DNA from: Proteobacteria bacterium UBA1844
GTDB taxonomy: Bacteria; Pseudomonadota; Gammaproteobacteria; Steroidobacterales; Woeseiaceae
Assembly (NCBI GenBank): GCA_002338615.1
Contig: DDIS01000003.1
Location: 1,025-15,160, forward strand
Direction: 5' to 3'
DNA length: 14,136 nt
Part shown: positions 1 to 6,661 of the stretch, one piece after another
Layout of the letters: each line of letters begins with the position of its first letter
How positions within the stretch are numbered: position 1 is the first letter of the stretch
The notes under the pieces: generated by a model
Seen by the model: only the letters and a program-made list of their open reading frames with translations
Databases searched by the model: none
What the model was told of the DNA's origin: nothing
Made by a program: the position numbers and the translations under genes

Positions 1-278
1 TCCACGTCCCGCGTGAGCATCACGAGCCAATATTGCGCAGCGTTCGCCGCAGCCTTCGGAAGGGCTCACGGATCATGCTGACTGTTGGAGGCTCAAACCA
101 CCCGCCCTTTACGGACACAATGTTCGGCCAGTCCTTCTTCTACGATTCGCACTCGCCAGTGGCGATCTTGAAAGTACTGGAGTCGTTGCGCTTCACCGTC
201 GAACATGCTGAGTTCATCAATCCACCTACGGGCGGCCGTGACAAAGGCCGCTATGGCATTGTGGCGAGTGTGGCCTAA
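1..278 (+). CDS. C-terminal fragment of a class I SAM-dependent methyltransferase (5' end outside window)
   Basis: The reading frame is open from base 3 to the TAA at 276-278 and continues beyond the left edge, so only about the last 91 residues are seen. The segment HVPREHH near the left edge, followed by RSLRKGSRIMLT, looks like the late Rossmann-fold strand of class I methyltransferases (usual form H-PREHH...LRPGGRLLLT). The tail FINPPTGGRDKGRYGIVAS fits the closing strand of the same fold. The SAM-binding glycine motif would lie upstream, so the substrate cannot be inferred. An internal TTG at 33 is an unlikely start because homology-like sequence continues before it. The stop codon sits in GCCTAAC, a string also found at integron attC ends. 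The family call is moderately sure and comes from sequence pattern alone. Confidence 0.6.
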   Translation, partial: HVPREHHEPILRSVRRSLRKGSRIMLTVGGSNHPPFTDTMFGQSFFYDSHSPVAILKVLESLRFTVEHAEFINPPTGGRDKGRYGIVASVA

Positions 279-351
279 CCCTTTTGGTCGAGCGGACTCG
301 CTGCGAACGATAGAGCTCAAAATTCCGATCTTCATCGCTTGGCCTGGCCTC

Positions 352-380
352 TTGTCATTACGGTCTACTTTCCTTGTGAT
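352..380 (+). promoter_or_regulatory. Candidate promoter of higBA
   Basis: TTGTCA at 352-357 matches the -35 consensus at 5 of 6 bases. TGTGAT at 375-380 is a weaker -10 (4 of 6), and the spacer is 17 bp. The start of transcription would fall near 387, about 55 bases before the higB start and at the edge of the palindrome at 387-403. An overlapping TATAGT at 380-385 is an alternative -10 but has no well-spaced -35. The rest of the 163-base gap between the methyltransferase and higB shows no other clear feature. Confidence 0.4.
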
Positions 381-386
381 ATAGTC

Positions 387-403
387 TTCACCTGACGGGT
401 GAA
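387..403. promoter_or_regulatory. Palindromic operator candidate for HigA
   Basis: TTCACC-TGACG-GGTGAA is a perfect 6-bp inverted repeat with a 5-base centre, lying just downstream of the candidate -10 and about 40 bases before higB. HigA-type antitoxins with an N-terminal helix-turn-helix usually repress their own operon by binding such palindromes over the promoter. Position and symmetry fit that role. Binding itself is inferred. Confidence 0.45.
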
Positions 404-441
404 CGTCATGGCACAAAATATGCAAGGCCGGATCAAGCGCG

Positions 442-744
442 GTGGAGATCAAGTTTCGAACCAAAAAGCTAGAGAAGTGTTTTGTCGAGTCAAAGCACGC
501 AGTTAAGGATTTAGGGAAGGATGTCGCTCGCAAGTACATCCAGAGAGTCAATCTAATCAAGGCGGCGAACAGCTTTGAAGAGGTTGAGCGCTTGCCGGGG
601 CTTCGATGTCACGAACTTAAAGGCAAGAGATGCGGTCAGTACGCCGTGAAATTAACTGGTTTTTATCGCCTTATCTTTACCCTCGAAGGCGGCATGTTGA
701 ACATCGTCATGATTGAGGAAGTGAGCAAACACTATGATGACTGA
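442..744 (+). CDS. higB: HigB-family (RelE superfamily) toxin of a type II toxin-antitoxin system
   Basis: This 100-residue protein has the size and layout of HigB/RelE-fold mRNA interferases, which cut ribosome-bound mRNA. It starts MEIKFRTKKLEKCF, has a basic middle (RLPGLRCHELKGKRCGQYAVKL) and ends with the strand-rich FYRLIFTLEGGMLNIVMIEEVSKHYD. The order LKG...R.GQYAV...YRLIF is typical of the family. The start is GTG at 442: it gives the expected family N-terminus and no longer in-frame ATG start is seen. A good Shine-Dalgarno is lacking, so translation may be weak, which suits a toxin. It overlaps higA by 11 bases (734-744), so the two are translationally coupled in the toxin-first order characteristic of hig modules. 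Activity is inferred from family. Confidence 0.85.
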   Translation: MEIKFRTKKLEKCFVESKHAVKDLGKDVARKYIQRVNLIKAANSFEEVERLPGLRCHELKGKRCGQYAVKLTGFYRLIFTLEGGMLNIVMIEEVSKHYDD

Positions 745-1819
745 AACGCATTTCATGTCTGATTTAGCCATCCCTCCTGGTGAGTACCTTGAAGAGGTAC
801 TTGCAGAACTAGAGCTAAATCAGGCGGAGCTGGCGCGACGTATGGGAAGGCCCGCGCAAGCCATTAACGAGATTATTCGTGGAGAGAAGGCAATTACGCC
901 TGAAACGTCTATACAACTTGAGAAAGTTGTAGGCGTTCCTGCGCACATTTGGTCTCGTCTTGAATCTGATTTCCGTCTAATTCAAGCGAACTTGAATGAA
1001 CGGAAGGAGGCAAAGAAAGAAGAAGTACTTGTTACAAAATTTCCTTATTCACTTCTTTCCAAACTAGGACTTGTTGAGAATACCAACTCAAAAATTGAGC
1101 GGGTGGAGAACCTGCGCTCATTCTTTGGGGTTTCTTCTCTTTTTAATTTACAAGGCGTTAAAGATTACGGTCCTGCATTCCGGCAGGATTCGAAAGAGGA
1201 GCTCAACCATGAAGCATTAGCTGCGTGGTTGCGTGCTGGAACGGTACTCTCGAAGCGGGATAGTTGTGCTAAGTTTTCAAAAAAGGCGCTAGAGCAGGCC
1301 ATTCCGAAGATTAGAGAACTAACGAAGCGTAACGAGCCCAAGGAGTTCTTTGATGATCTGAGATCGACTTTGTGCGCGTGCGGAGTGTCTTTGATCGTAA
1401 TTCCGCACTTTCCGAAAACGTATACAGCCGGCGCTACTTTCTGGTCAGGAAAAGATAAAGCTGTAGTTATGATGTCGCTTCGAGGAAGCTGGGCTGATAT
1501 TTTTTGGTTTAGCCTATTCCACGAGCTCGGACATATCTTGTTGCATGACAAGCGAGCCACGTTTTTGGAAGACGGCAGTCACCACCCAGGCAGAAAGAAG
1601 CAAGAAGAGGAGGCTGACAGATTTGCGCAAGTTGCACTAATCCCACCGTCGGAGTTTCGGGAGTTTGTTTGCGCTGGTGATTTATCGTATCGTGCCATCA
1701 AAGATTTTGCCGAAACAATTGGTATTGATCCTGGCATCATTACTGGCCGACTGCAACATGAGAGGTTGATTCCGTACACAATCCATTATGGCCGAGTGCG
1801 GTATAAGTTTGAGCTCTAA
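734..1819 (+). CDS. higA: HigA-type antitoxin with fused ImmA/IrrE metallopeptidase domain
   Basis: The 361-residue protein has two parts. Residues about 8-90 form a HigA-like helix-turn-helix domain (PPGEYLEEVLAEL, then QAELARRMGRPAQAINEII), which should neutralise HigB and bind the operon promoter. Residues about 190-330 carry an ImmA/IrrE-type zinc peptidase domain with HELGH at 263-267 and a downstream EEEADRFA segment supplying the likely third metal ligand. Classical HigA proteins are about 100 residues, so this is the long family variant. ATG at 734 overlaps the end of higB and is followed directly by a second ATG. A later ATG at 755 is possible, but GAGGAA at 715-720 favours the upstream pair. 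ImmA/IrrE domains in other systems cleave repressors, so the domain may control antitoxin turnover, which is inference. The gene is clearly richer in A+T than the transposon to its right. Confidence 0.85.
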   Translation: MMTETHFMSDLAIPPGEYLEEVLAELELNQAELARRMGRPAQAINEIIRGEKAITPETSIQLEKVVGVPAHIWSRLESDFRLIQANLNERKEAKKEEVLVTKFPYSLLSKLGLVENTNSKIERVENLRSFFGVSSLFNLQGVKDYGPAFRQDSKEELNHEALAAWLRAGTVLSKRDSCAKFSKKALEQAIPKIRELTKRNEPKEFFDDLRSTLCACGVSLIVIPHFPKTYTAGATFWSGKDKAVVMMSLRGSWADIFWFSLFHELGHILLHDKRATFLEDGSHHPGRKKQEEEADRFAQVALIPPSEFREFVCAGDLSYRAIKDFAETIGIDPGIITGRLQHERLIPYTIHYGRVRYKFEL

Positions 1820-1860
1820 CAAATCGTTGCACCGGACATTTGACCCGCTGCTCATTTTAG
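1813..1860 (+). other. Possible remnant of an integron attC site after higA
   Basis: The higA stop lies in GCTCTAACAAATCGTTGCAC, which resembles the 5' half of many attC sites (an RYYYAAC-like box, a 5-base spacer, then GTTNNNNCC). GCACCGG at 1828-1834 is matched six of seven by CCGCTGC at 1845-1851 as a weak stem. The expected GTTAGRY box at the far end is not intact; the nearest is TTTTAGC at 1855-1861. The IS3 remnant begins at about 1864 and could have interrupted the site. A chance match is quite possible. Confidence 0.3.
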
Positions 1861-1863
1861 CTT

Positions 1864-2561
1864 CTGAATCGCCCCGGGTTTCGTGGAGGCTGTTTTGTTA
1901 AAGTCAAACCACCGGAATGGCATCCTTGGTGAATTGCCTATAGTAGTTTACCTCAGCTTCTGCGGGAGGGATGTAACCGATTAGTTCCAGCAGCCGCTGG
2001 TTGTTGAACCAGGCCACCCATTCCAGCGTTGCCAGCTCCACGGCCTCCCTGGTTTTCCAGGGGGCGCGCTTGTGAATCAATTCTGTTTTGTACAGCCCAT
2101 TGATGGTCTCTGCCAGCGCGTTGTCGTAGCTGTCGCCCTTGCTGCCGACCGAGGGTTCTATTCCGGCTGGCGAGCCGCTCGGTATAGCGAATGGAGACAT
2201 ATTGCGAGCTACTGTCGCTATGGTGTACCAAGGCATCCATCCGCCCCGGTTGCCGGGCATACAGCGCTTGTTCCAGGGCATCCAGCACAAAGTCCGTGCG
2301 CATGGAGCTGCTCACCCGCCAGCCCACAATGCGCCGGGCAAATACATCGATGACGAAAGCCACATACAGCCAGCCTTGCCAAGTCGAGATATAGGTGAAG
2401 CCTGACACCCACAACTGGTTCGGGCAATCTGCCTTGAATTGCCGGTTAACCCGATCCAGTGGACACGGCAGCGCCTTGTCCGGAACTGTGGTGCGCACAA
2501 CCTTGACACCACGCCTGGCGCCTTCCAGCCCTAACCGCTTCATGAGCCGTTCGACCGTAAA
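1864..2561 (-). mobile_element. Remnant of an IS3-family insertion sequence (one end only)
   Basis: The element keeps its 3' end, with a terminal sequence beginning TGAATCGCCCCGGGTTTCG at 1864, and the C-terminal part of its orfB on the minus strand. Its other end is cut off exactly at the left inverted repeat of the Tn3-family transposon at 2562, so orfA, the start of orfB and the second terminal repeat are missing. The precise terminus near 1864 is judged from resemblance to IS3-family ends and could be off by a few bases. The element cannot move on its own. Confidence 0.75.
1904..2561 (-). pseudogene. Broken IS3-family transposase (orfB), truncated and frameshifted
   Basis: Read on the minus strand from 2561, the frame gives FTVERLMKRLGLEGARRG, the usual region before the rve/DDE integrase core, so the N-terminus is lost to the transposon. 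The core then reads STWQGWLYVAFVIDVFARR and LVHHSD, followed by a shift of frame near 2168. There a codon of the usual LAEAGIEPSVGSKGDSYDN stretch is reduced to a single base. The second frame continues ALAETINGLYKTELIH to a TGA at 1904-1906. The first catalytic Asp, normally in WVSDFTY, is Gly here (codon at 2400-2402), and RG after HHSD is SS. Three independent lesions mean it is inactive. Confidence 0.85.
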
Positions 2562-2599
2562 GGGGTCGCCTCAGAAAACGGAAAATAAAGCACGCTAAG
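2562..2599 (+). repeat. Left terminal inverted repeat of the Tn3-family transposon
   Basis: The 38-bp repeat starts GGGGTCGCCTCAGAAAACGG and ends AAAGCACGCTAAG, the Tn21-subgroup type. Compared with the right repeat it differs at one position, near the inner end (GCTAAG here, GTTAAG in the complement of the right end). It directly abuts the IS3 orfB remnant on the outside and lies 27 bases from the end of pbrR on the inside. Confidence 0.95.
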
Positions 2600-2626
2600 C
2601 GAAAGCTCGATCATGCAGTTGGCAGG

Positions 2627-3064
2627 TCACGCCACAGGCGCATTTGAGGCGGAAACGGCCTGGCTACAACAATCTGCCAGCCCTTGTAAGATGCCGCATG
2701 CTTCTACCTGTCGAGCGCCTGAGCACCTCTCGCGCAAAACGGCCAAGTGTTTCTTCAACTGTAACAACGCTTCCACGCGGGCCTCTACTTGTTGGATATG
2801 GCCATCCAGTAGCGCATTGACCTCGCCGCAATCCTGATTCGGGTTATCTCGCAGGTCCAGCAATGCCTGGATTGCTCCCAGCGTCATGTCGAGCGAACGG
2901 CAATGGCGGATGAACTGCAAGCGCTCGACGTGAGCGTCACCGTATAGCCGGAAGTTGCCGCCGCTGCGCGCTGGCTTTGGCAATAGCCCCTCCTTCTCGT
3001 AATAGCGGATGGTGACGATCTCGCACCTTGTCCGCTTGGCAAGTTCACCAATCCTGATTTCCAT
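2627..3064 (-). CDS. pbrR: MerR-family Pb(II)/Cd(II)-responsive regulator PbrR/CadR
   Basis: The 145-residue protein has the MerR winged helix-turn-helix at about residues 1-70 (IRIGELAKRT...VTIRYYEKEGLL, then FRLYGDAHVERLQFIRHCRSLDM), a dimerisation helix at about 80-112 and a Cys-rich metal loop and tail. Cys residues lie at 14, 55, 79, 114, 123, 132 and 133. The set C14, C79 (QDCGEVN), C114 (RCSGAR) and C123 (ACGILQG) corresponds to the metal-sensing cysteines of PbrR/CadR proteins. GAGGA at 3071-3075 (complement) lies 6 bases before the ATG at 3064. The gene is divergent from pbrA, and the shared 84-base gap holds a typical MerR promoter that it should twist into an active form on metal binding. 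The CadR-PbrR family is clear; the preferred metal (Pb, Cd or Zn) cannot be settled by sequence. Confidence 0.93.
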   Translation of the reverse strand: MEIRIGELAKRTRCEIVTIRYYEKEGLLPKPARSGGNFRLYGDAHVERLQFIRHCRSLDMTLGAIQALLDLRDNPNQDCGEVNALLDGHIQQVEARVEALLQLKKHLAVLRERCSGARQVEACGILQGLADCCSQAVSASNAPVA

Positions 3065-3084
3065 ATTTCATCCTCATTTAAAAC

Positions 3085-3115
3085 TTGACTCTATAGTAGC
3101 TATAGGGTCTTTAAT
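3085..3115 (+). promoter_or_regulatory. MerR-type pbrA promoter with PbrR dyad operator
   Basis: The -35 TTGACT (3085-3090) and -10 TTTAAT (3110-3115) are separated by 19 bp, the over-long spacing that MerR-family activators correct by unwinding DNA. The spacer region holds ACTCTATAG-TAG-CTATAGGGT (3088-3108), an imperfect dyad with 8 of 9 pairs, closely like known pbr and cad operators. The same site should let PbrR control its own divergent gene. pbrA follows with AAAGGA at 3137-3142 ahead of its ATG at 3149. Confidence 0.88.
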
Positions 3116-3148
3116 GAGCAATACAGAAATCTGCGTAAAGGAATTGTC

Positions 3149-5554
3149 ATGAGCGAATGCGGTTCAAAGGGGTGCGGCTGCTCGACCGTGCCGATCAGCC
3201 AGCCCCCTGCGCAAGCCCAGCTAACGGCTGAATCGGCCCAAGCGGTCTACCGCATCGAGAACATGGATTGCCCCACGGAAGAGGCGCTGATCCGAAGCAA
3301 GCTAGCCGCGCTGCCGGGCGTGGTCGGGCTTGACTTCAACCTGATGCAGCGCACCTTGGCCGTGCGGCATGAACTGCCATCGTTGACTCCGGTTGAGCAA
3401 GCCTTGAAGGCCATCGGCATGCAGGCCGTGCGCATGGATAAAGCTTCTGACGAGCAGACGACCAAGCTGGTCATCGCCAAGATGGATTGTCCAACCGAAG
3501 AAGCGCTGATCCGCAACAAGCTTGCCACGGTAGCCGGGGTGACCAATCTCGATTTCAACCTGATGCAGCGCACCCTGTCCGTGCGCCATGCTGCCCACAC
3601 CCTGCCGGAAGTATTGGCCGCGCTGAAATCTCTGAACTTCGAGGCGCAAGTGCTCAATGCGGAGGAAGCCAACGCCTCGCCGGCGATATCGACAGTCGCA
3701 TCTACCAACTGGGGGCCGCTTGGCATCTCCTTGGCGGCTGCATTGGCTGCGGAAGCCGTCTACTGGTTCCACAACGGCAACCATTGGTCAGTCGTTGTTC
3801 TGGCGCTCGTCGCGATCTTCGCGGGCGGCCTTTCCACCTACAAGAAGGGCTGGATTGCGCTCAAGAACCGCAACCTCAACATGAACGCCCTGATGTCAAT
3901 AGCCGTCACGGGCGCCATGTTGATCGGTCACTGGCCGGAAGCAGCGATGGTGATGGTGCTGTTTGCACTCGCTGAAGTGATCGAGGCAAAGTCGCTGGAC
4001 CGTGCTCGCAACGCCATTCGTGGCCTGCTCGACCTTGCCCCGGAACAAGCCACGGTGCAGCAGCCGGATGGTTCGTGGCGCGAAGAGGATGCCAAGCAGG
4101 TCGCCATCGGCAGCCGGGTTCGGGTCAAGCCGGGTGAGCGTATCGCCCTCGATGGCGAAGTGCTGGAAGGACGCTCTACGGTCAACCAAGCGCCGATCAC
4201 TGGTGAAAGCCTGCCAGTTGAAAAAGCGCCTGGTGATCTGGTGTTCGCCGCCACCATCAACGAATCCGGCTCGTTTGAGTATCGCGTTACGGCCACGGCC
4301 AGCAACTCCACATTGGCCCGCATTATCCACGCGGTGGAAGCTGCCCAAGGTAGCCGCGCACCTACTCAACGCTTTGTCGATCAGTTTGCACGCTGGTACA
4401 CGCCAACCGTATTCGGTGTGGCGGTTGCGGTCGCACTGATTCCCCCGCTATTCATGGGCGCAGCGTGGCTGGACTGGATTTACCGCTCGCTGGTTTTGCT
4501 GGTCGTCGCCTGCCCGTGCGCGCTGGTAATCTCCACACCGGTCAGCATCGTTAGCGGCTTGGCGGCGGCGGCGCGGCACGGCATTCTTATCAAGGGTGGC
4601 GTCTATCTGGAAGAAGGCCGCAAGCTGCGCTGGCTGGCACTGGACAAGACCGGCACGATCACGCACGGCAAACCTGCGCAAACCGATTTCGTCGCGTGGG
4701 GCGATGCGCTACCAGCCAGCAGCCGAAGCATTGCCGCCAGTCTCGCGGCTCGCTCTGACCATCCCGTGTCCAAAGCCATAGCGCAGGCAGCGCATGCCGA
4801 AGGGGTTGCGCTACACGATGTTGCCGAGTTCGTTGCACTGCCCGGTCGTGGCGTGCGAGGCAGCATTGACGGTGTGACCTATCACCTTGGCAACCATCGG
4901 ATGCTCGAAGAGCTGGGGCATTGTCCACCTGAATTGGAGCAGCGCATCGCTGCGATGGAGCGCGAAGGCAAAACTGTAGTGATCCTGGTGAGCACAAAGC
5001 GTGCGCAAGCCCTGATCGCGGTGGCAGACACCATCAAGGACAGCAGCAGGAGCGCTATCGGCGAGCTGCATGCGCTCGGCATCAACACCATGATGCTGAC
5101 TGGCGACAACCCGCACACCGCGCAGGCAATTGCCACACAAGCCGGGATTGATCGGGCGCAGGGCAATTTGCTGCCAGAGGACAAACTGCGCGAGGTCGAA
5201 CAACTGGCGCAGACTGGCAAGGTCGGGATGGTCGGCGACGGTATCAACGATGCCCCGGCGTTGGCACGTGCTGACATCGGATTTGCAATGGGGGCCGCTG
5301 GCACCGACACGGCCATTGAGACGGCGGACGTCGCCCTGATGGACGATGACTTGCGCAAGATTCCGACTTTTGTGCGCCTGTCACGTGCGACGGCTCAGGT
5401 ACTGATGCAAAACATCGTGCTGGCACTGGGCATTAAAGCGGTGTTTCTGGTACTCACCTTCACTGGTCACGCGACCATGTGGATGGCCGTGTTTGCCGAC
5501 ATGGGAGCCAGCTTGCTTGTCGTGGGCAATGGCTTGAGGCTGTTGCGCCGATGA
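3149..5554 (+). CDS. pbrA: P1B-type heavy-metal-exporting ATPase (Pb2+/Cd2+/Zn2+), PbrA/CadA
   Basis: This 801-residue inner-membrane pump exports soft divalent metals from the cytoplasm using ATP. A Cys-rich N-terminus (C4, C9, C11) precedes two tandem heavy-metal-associated domains. Each has MDCPTEE in place of the common CxxC motif (C41 and C114). The catalytic hallmarks are TGE at 351-353, the CPC metal-site motif of transmembrane helix 6 at 455-457, DKTGT with the phosphorylated Asp at 499, the P1B-specific His-Pro at 538-539, LTGDN, and GDGIND at 696-701. The Zn/Cd/Pb class is inferred from CPC together with the PbrR operator and the pbrBC neighbour. The start is supported by AAAGGA upstream. 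Its TGA overlaps the pbrBC ATG (ATGA), indicating coupled translation. All catalytic residues are intact, so it should be functional. Confidence 0.95.
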   Translation: MSECGSKGCGCSTVPISQPPAQAQLTAESAQAVYRIENMDCPTEEALIRSKLAALPGVVGLDFNLMQRTLAVRHELPSLTPVEQALKAIGMQAVRMDKASDEQTTKLVIAKMDCPTEEALIRNKLATVAGVTNLDFNLMQRTLSVRHAAHTLPEVLAALKSLNFEAQVLNAEEANASPAISTVASTNWGPLGISLAAALAAEAVYWFHNGNHWSVVVLALVAIFAGGLSTYKKGWIALKNRNLNMNALMSIAVTGAMLIGHWPEAAMVMVLFALAEVIEAKSLDRARNAIRGLLDLAPEQATVQQPDGSWREEDAKQVAIGSRVRVKPGERIALDGEVLEGRSTVNQAPITGESLPVEKAPGDLVFAATINESGSFEYRVTATASNSTLARIIHAVEAAQGSRAPTQRFVDQFARWYTPTVFGVAVAVALIPPLFMGAAWLDWIYRSLVLLVVACPCALVISTPVSIVSGLAAAARHGILIKGGVYLEEGRKLRWLALDKTGTITHGKPAQTDFVAWGDALPASSRSIAASLAARSDHPVSKAIAQAAHAEGVALHDVAEFVALPGRGVRGSIDGVTYHLGNHRMLEELGHCPPELEQRIAAMEREGKTVVILVSTKRAQALIAVADTIKDSSRSAIGELHALGINTMMLTGDNPHTAQAIATQAGIDRAQGNLLPEDKLREVEQLAQTGKVGMVGDGINDAPALARADIGFAMGAAGTDTAIETADVALMDDDLRKIPTFVRLSRATAQVLMQNIVLALGIKAVFLVLTFTGHATMWMAVFADMGASLLVVGNGLRLLRR
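3263..3590 (+). repeat. Tandem duplication of the metal-binding domain inside pbrA
   Basis: Bases 3263-3371 and 3482-3590 are diverged direct copies of about 109 bp, offset by 219 bp (73 codons). Both encode MDCPTEEALIR followed by a conserved DFNLMQRTL segment and VRH. Most differences are at third codon positions, showing an old intragenic duplication kept under protein-level selection. Confidence 0.85.
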
Positions 5555-6642
5555 ACTGGAAATTCATTCTCTATGACTGGTATGGTCTGAACGTCGCGTT
5601 GTTCCAGGTCATCAATGCGGGAACGCCTGCCGCGCTGGGACCGCTGGTGTGGTTCTTCAGCCTCGTAGGCAATTACTGGACAGCGCCCTTGACGCTGCTG
5701 GGTCTGTGGTGGTGGTCGAAGTCAGCAACCAATTTAGCCCGCGCTGATGCAGTTTGGCATCGGCTCATTGTTTTTGGCACCGCCTTCCTGCTGGCCTTGC
5801 TGGCCGCCACTGTCTTGAAGCTGTGGCTCGACTTCCCGCGTCCGCCCGCCGTCTTCGGCGAGTTAGTGCGCATCATCAGTGAGCATGAGCGGCACTACAG
5901 CCTGCCCAGTGGGCATGCTACCTATTCGGCGTTAGTTATCGGCGCGCTTTGGCCTTTGATGGGTCGCCGTGGCCGCGTCGGTTTGGTGCTTTATGCCGTC
6001 TTGGTCGGATGGTCGCGCATTGCTGCTGGAATGCACTTCCCGGCTGATGTGCTGGCGGGCTGGTGTCTAGGATTGGGCAGCACCGTTCTTGCCGGACGGC
6101 TGATACCGCTTGTCGCTCCCACGTGGCAGACGGCTCGCCACACGTCGGCCTCGGTCTGGTATGTGGTGGCCGTGTGCGCCTTCATGGCCGACCAGTTCGC
6201 CAAGCTCGCCGTCGTCCGCACGTATGCCTATGGCGAACAGGTCGAAGTCACGCCATTCTTCAATTTCGTTCATGTACTGAATCCGGGGGCCGCATTCAGC
6301 TTTCTGGCAGGCGCGGGCGGTTGGCAACGCTACTTCTTCATCGTCCTTGGCTTGGCAGTCTCGGCTTGGCTGGTACGCATGCTGAAACAGCGGTTGCCAA
6401 GCCTTGAAGCACTGGGATACAGCCTGATTCTCGGCGGGGCGCTTGGAAACGTCGCGGATCGCCTATTGCGCGGGCAGGTCGTGGACTTTCTCGACTTCCA
6501 TTGGCGGCACTCGCACTGGCCTGCCTTCAATCTCGCTGATGTTGCCATCACCTCAGGGGCGGTCTTGCTCATCATAAACGGGCTGATCCAAGGCAGGGCG
6601 GTGGACGCAAAGCCAATTGAGAATTATAATCATTTACAATAA
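5551..6642 (+). CDS. pbrBC: PbrBC: undecaprenyl-pyrophosphate phosphatase fused to signal peptidase II
   Basis: A 363-residue membrane protein made of two enzymes. The N-terminal half (about 1-190) is a PAP2 phosphatase with all three motifs: K90-x6-R97-P98, PSGH at 119-122, and S155-R156-x5-H162-x3-D166. The C-terminal half (about 205-350) is a lipoprotein signal peptidase (LspA) with NPGAAF at 244 and catalytic Asp at 303 (GNVADR) and 330 (FNLADVAI), 27 residues apart as in LspA. In known pbr systems PbrB releases inorganic phosphate in the periplasm that precipitates exported lead, and PbrC is the peptidase. The ATG at 5551 overlaps the pbrA stop, which is why the longer frame from 5479 is not used. 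Both active sites look intact. The 3' end overlaps a candidate Fur box for pbrT. Confidence 0.92.
   Translation: MNWKFILYDWYGLNVALFQVINAGTPAALGPLVWFFSLVGNYWTAPLTLLGLWWWSKSATNLARADAVWHRLIVFGTAFLLALLAATVLKLWLDFPRPPAVFGELVRIISEHERHYSLPSGHATYSALVIGALWPLMGRRGRVGLVLYAVLVGWSRIAAGMHFPADVLAGWCLGLGSTVLAGRLIPLVAPTWQTARHTSASVWYVVAVCAFMADQFAKLAVVRTYAYGEQVEVTPFFNFVHVLNPGAAFSFLAGAGGWQRYFFIVLGLAVSAWLVRMLKQRLPSLEALGYSLILGGALGNVADRLLRGQVVDFLDFHWRHSHWPAFNLADVAITSGAVLLIINGLIQGRAVDAKPIENYNHLQ
6602..6630 (+). promoter_or_regulatory. Candidate separate promoter for pbrT
   Basis: A perfect -10 TATAAT at 6625-6630 is preceded at 17 bp by TGGACG (6602-6607), a 4-of-6 match to the -35 consensus. It lies at the very end of pbrBC, 32 bases before the pbrT ATG. 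It would let pbrT be transcribed apart from the PbrR-controlled operon. Confidence 0.4.
6619..6637. promoter_or_regulatory. Fur-box-like operator overlapping the pbrT promoter
   Basis: GAGAATTATAATCATTTAC matches the 19-bp Fur consensus (GATAATGATAATCATTATC) at 15 of 19 bases and fully covers the candidate TATAAT at 6625-6630. A repressor here would block the pbrT promoter. The site overlaps the last codons of pbrBC. Function is inferred from the match, the position and the downstream FTR1-family permease, a family often repressed by Fur with iron. Confidence 0.45.
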
Positions 6643-6661
6643 ATTATTCTGACACTCTCCT

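Noticed and set aside
279..441. Complete attC site between the methyltransferase and higB
   Set aside because: The 5' box GCCTAAC is present, but no GTT-containing far box occurs before higB, so a full site cannot be supported there.
408..506. Small plus-strand frame starting MAQNMQGRIKR, overlapping the higB start in another frame
   Set aside because: It has 32 codons, no good ribosome binding site and no recognisable family; its ATG was considered as a higB start but is in the wrong frame.
93..560. Long minus-strand open frame (155 codons) across the methyltransferase end and the higB start
   Set aside because: It is antisense to two better-supported genes, crosses the higBA promoter and shows no recognisable family features.
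5479..5550. N-terminal extension of pbrBC by 24 residues
   Set aside because: It lies within the 3' end of pbrA in another frame; ATG at 5551 overlapping the pbrA stop gives the expected PAP2 N-terminus.
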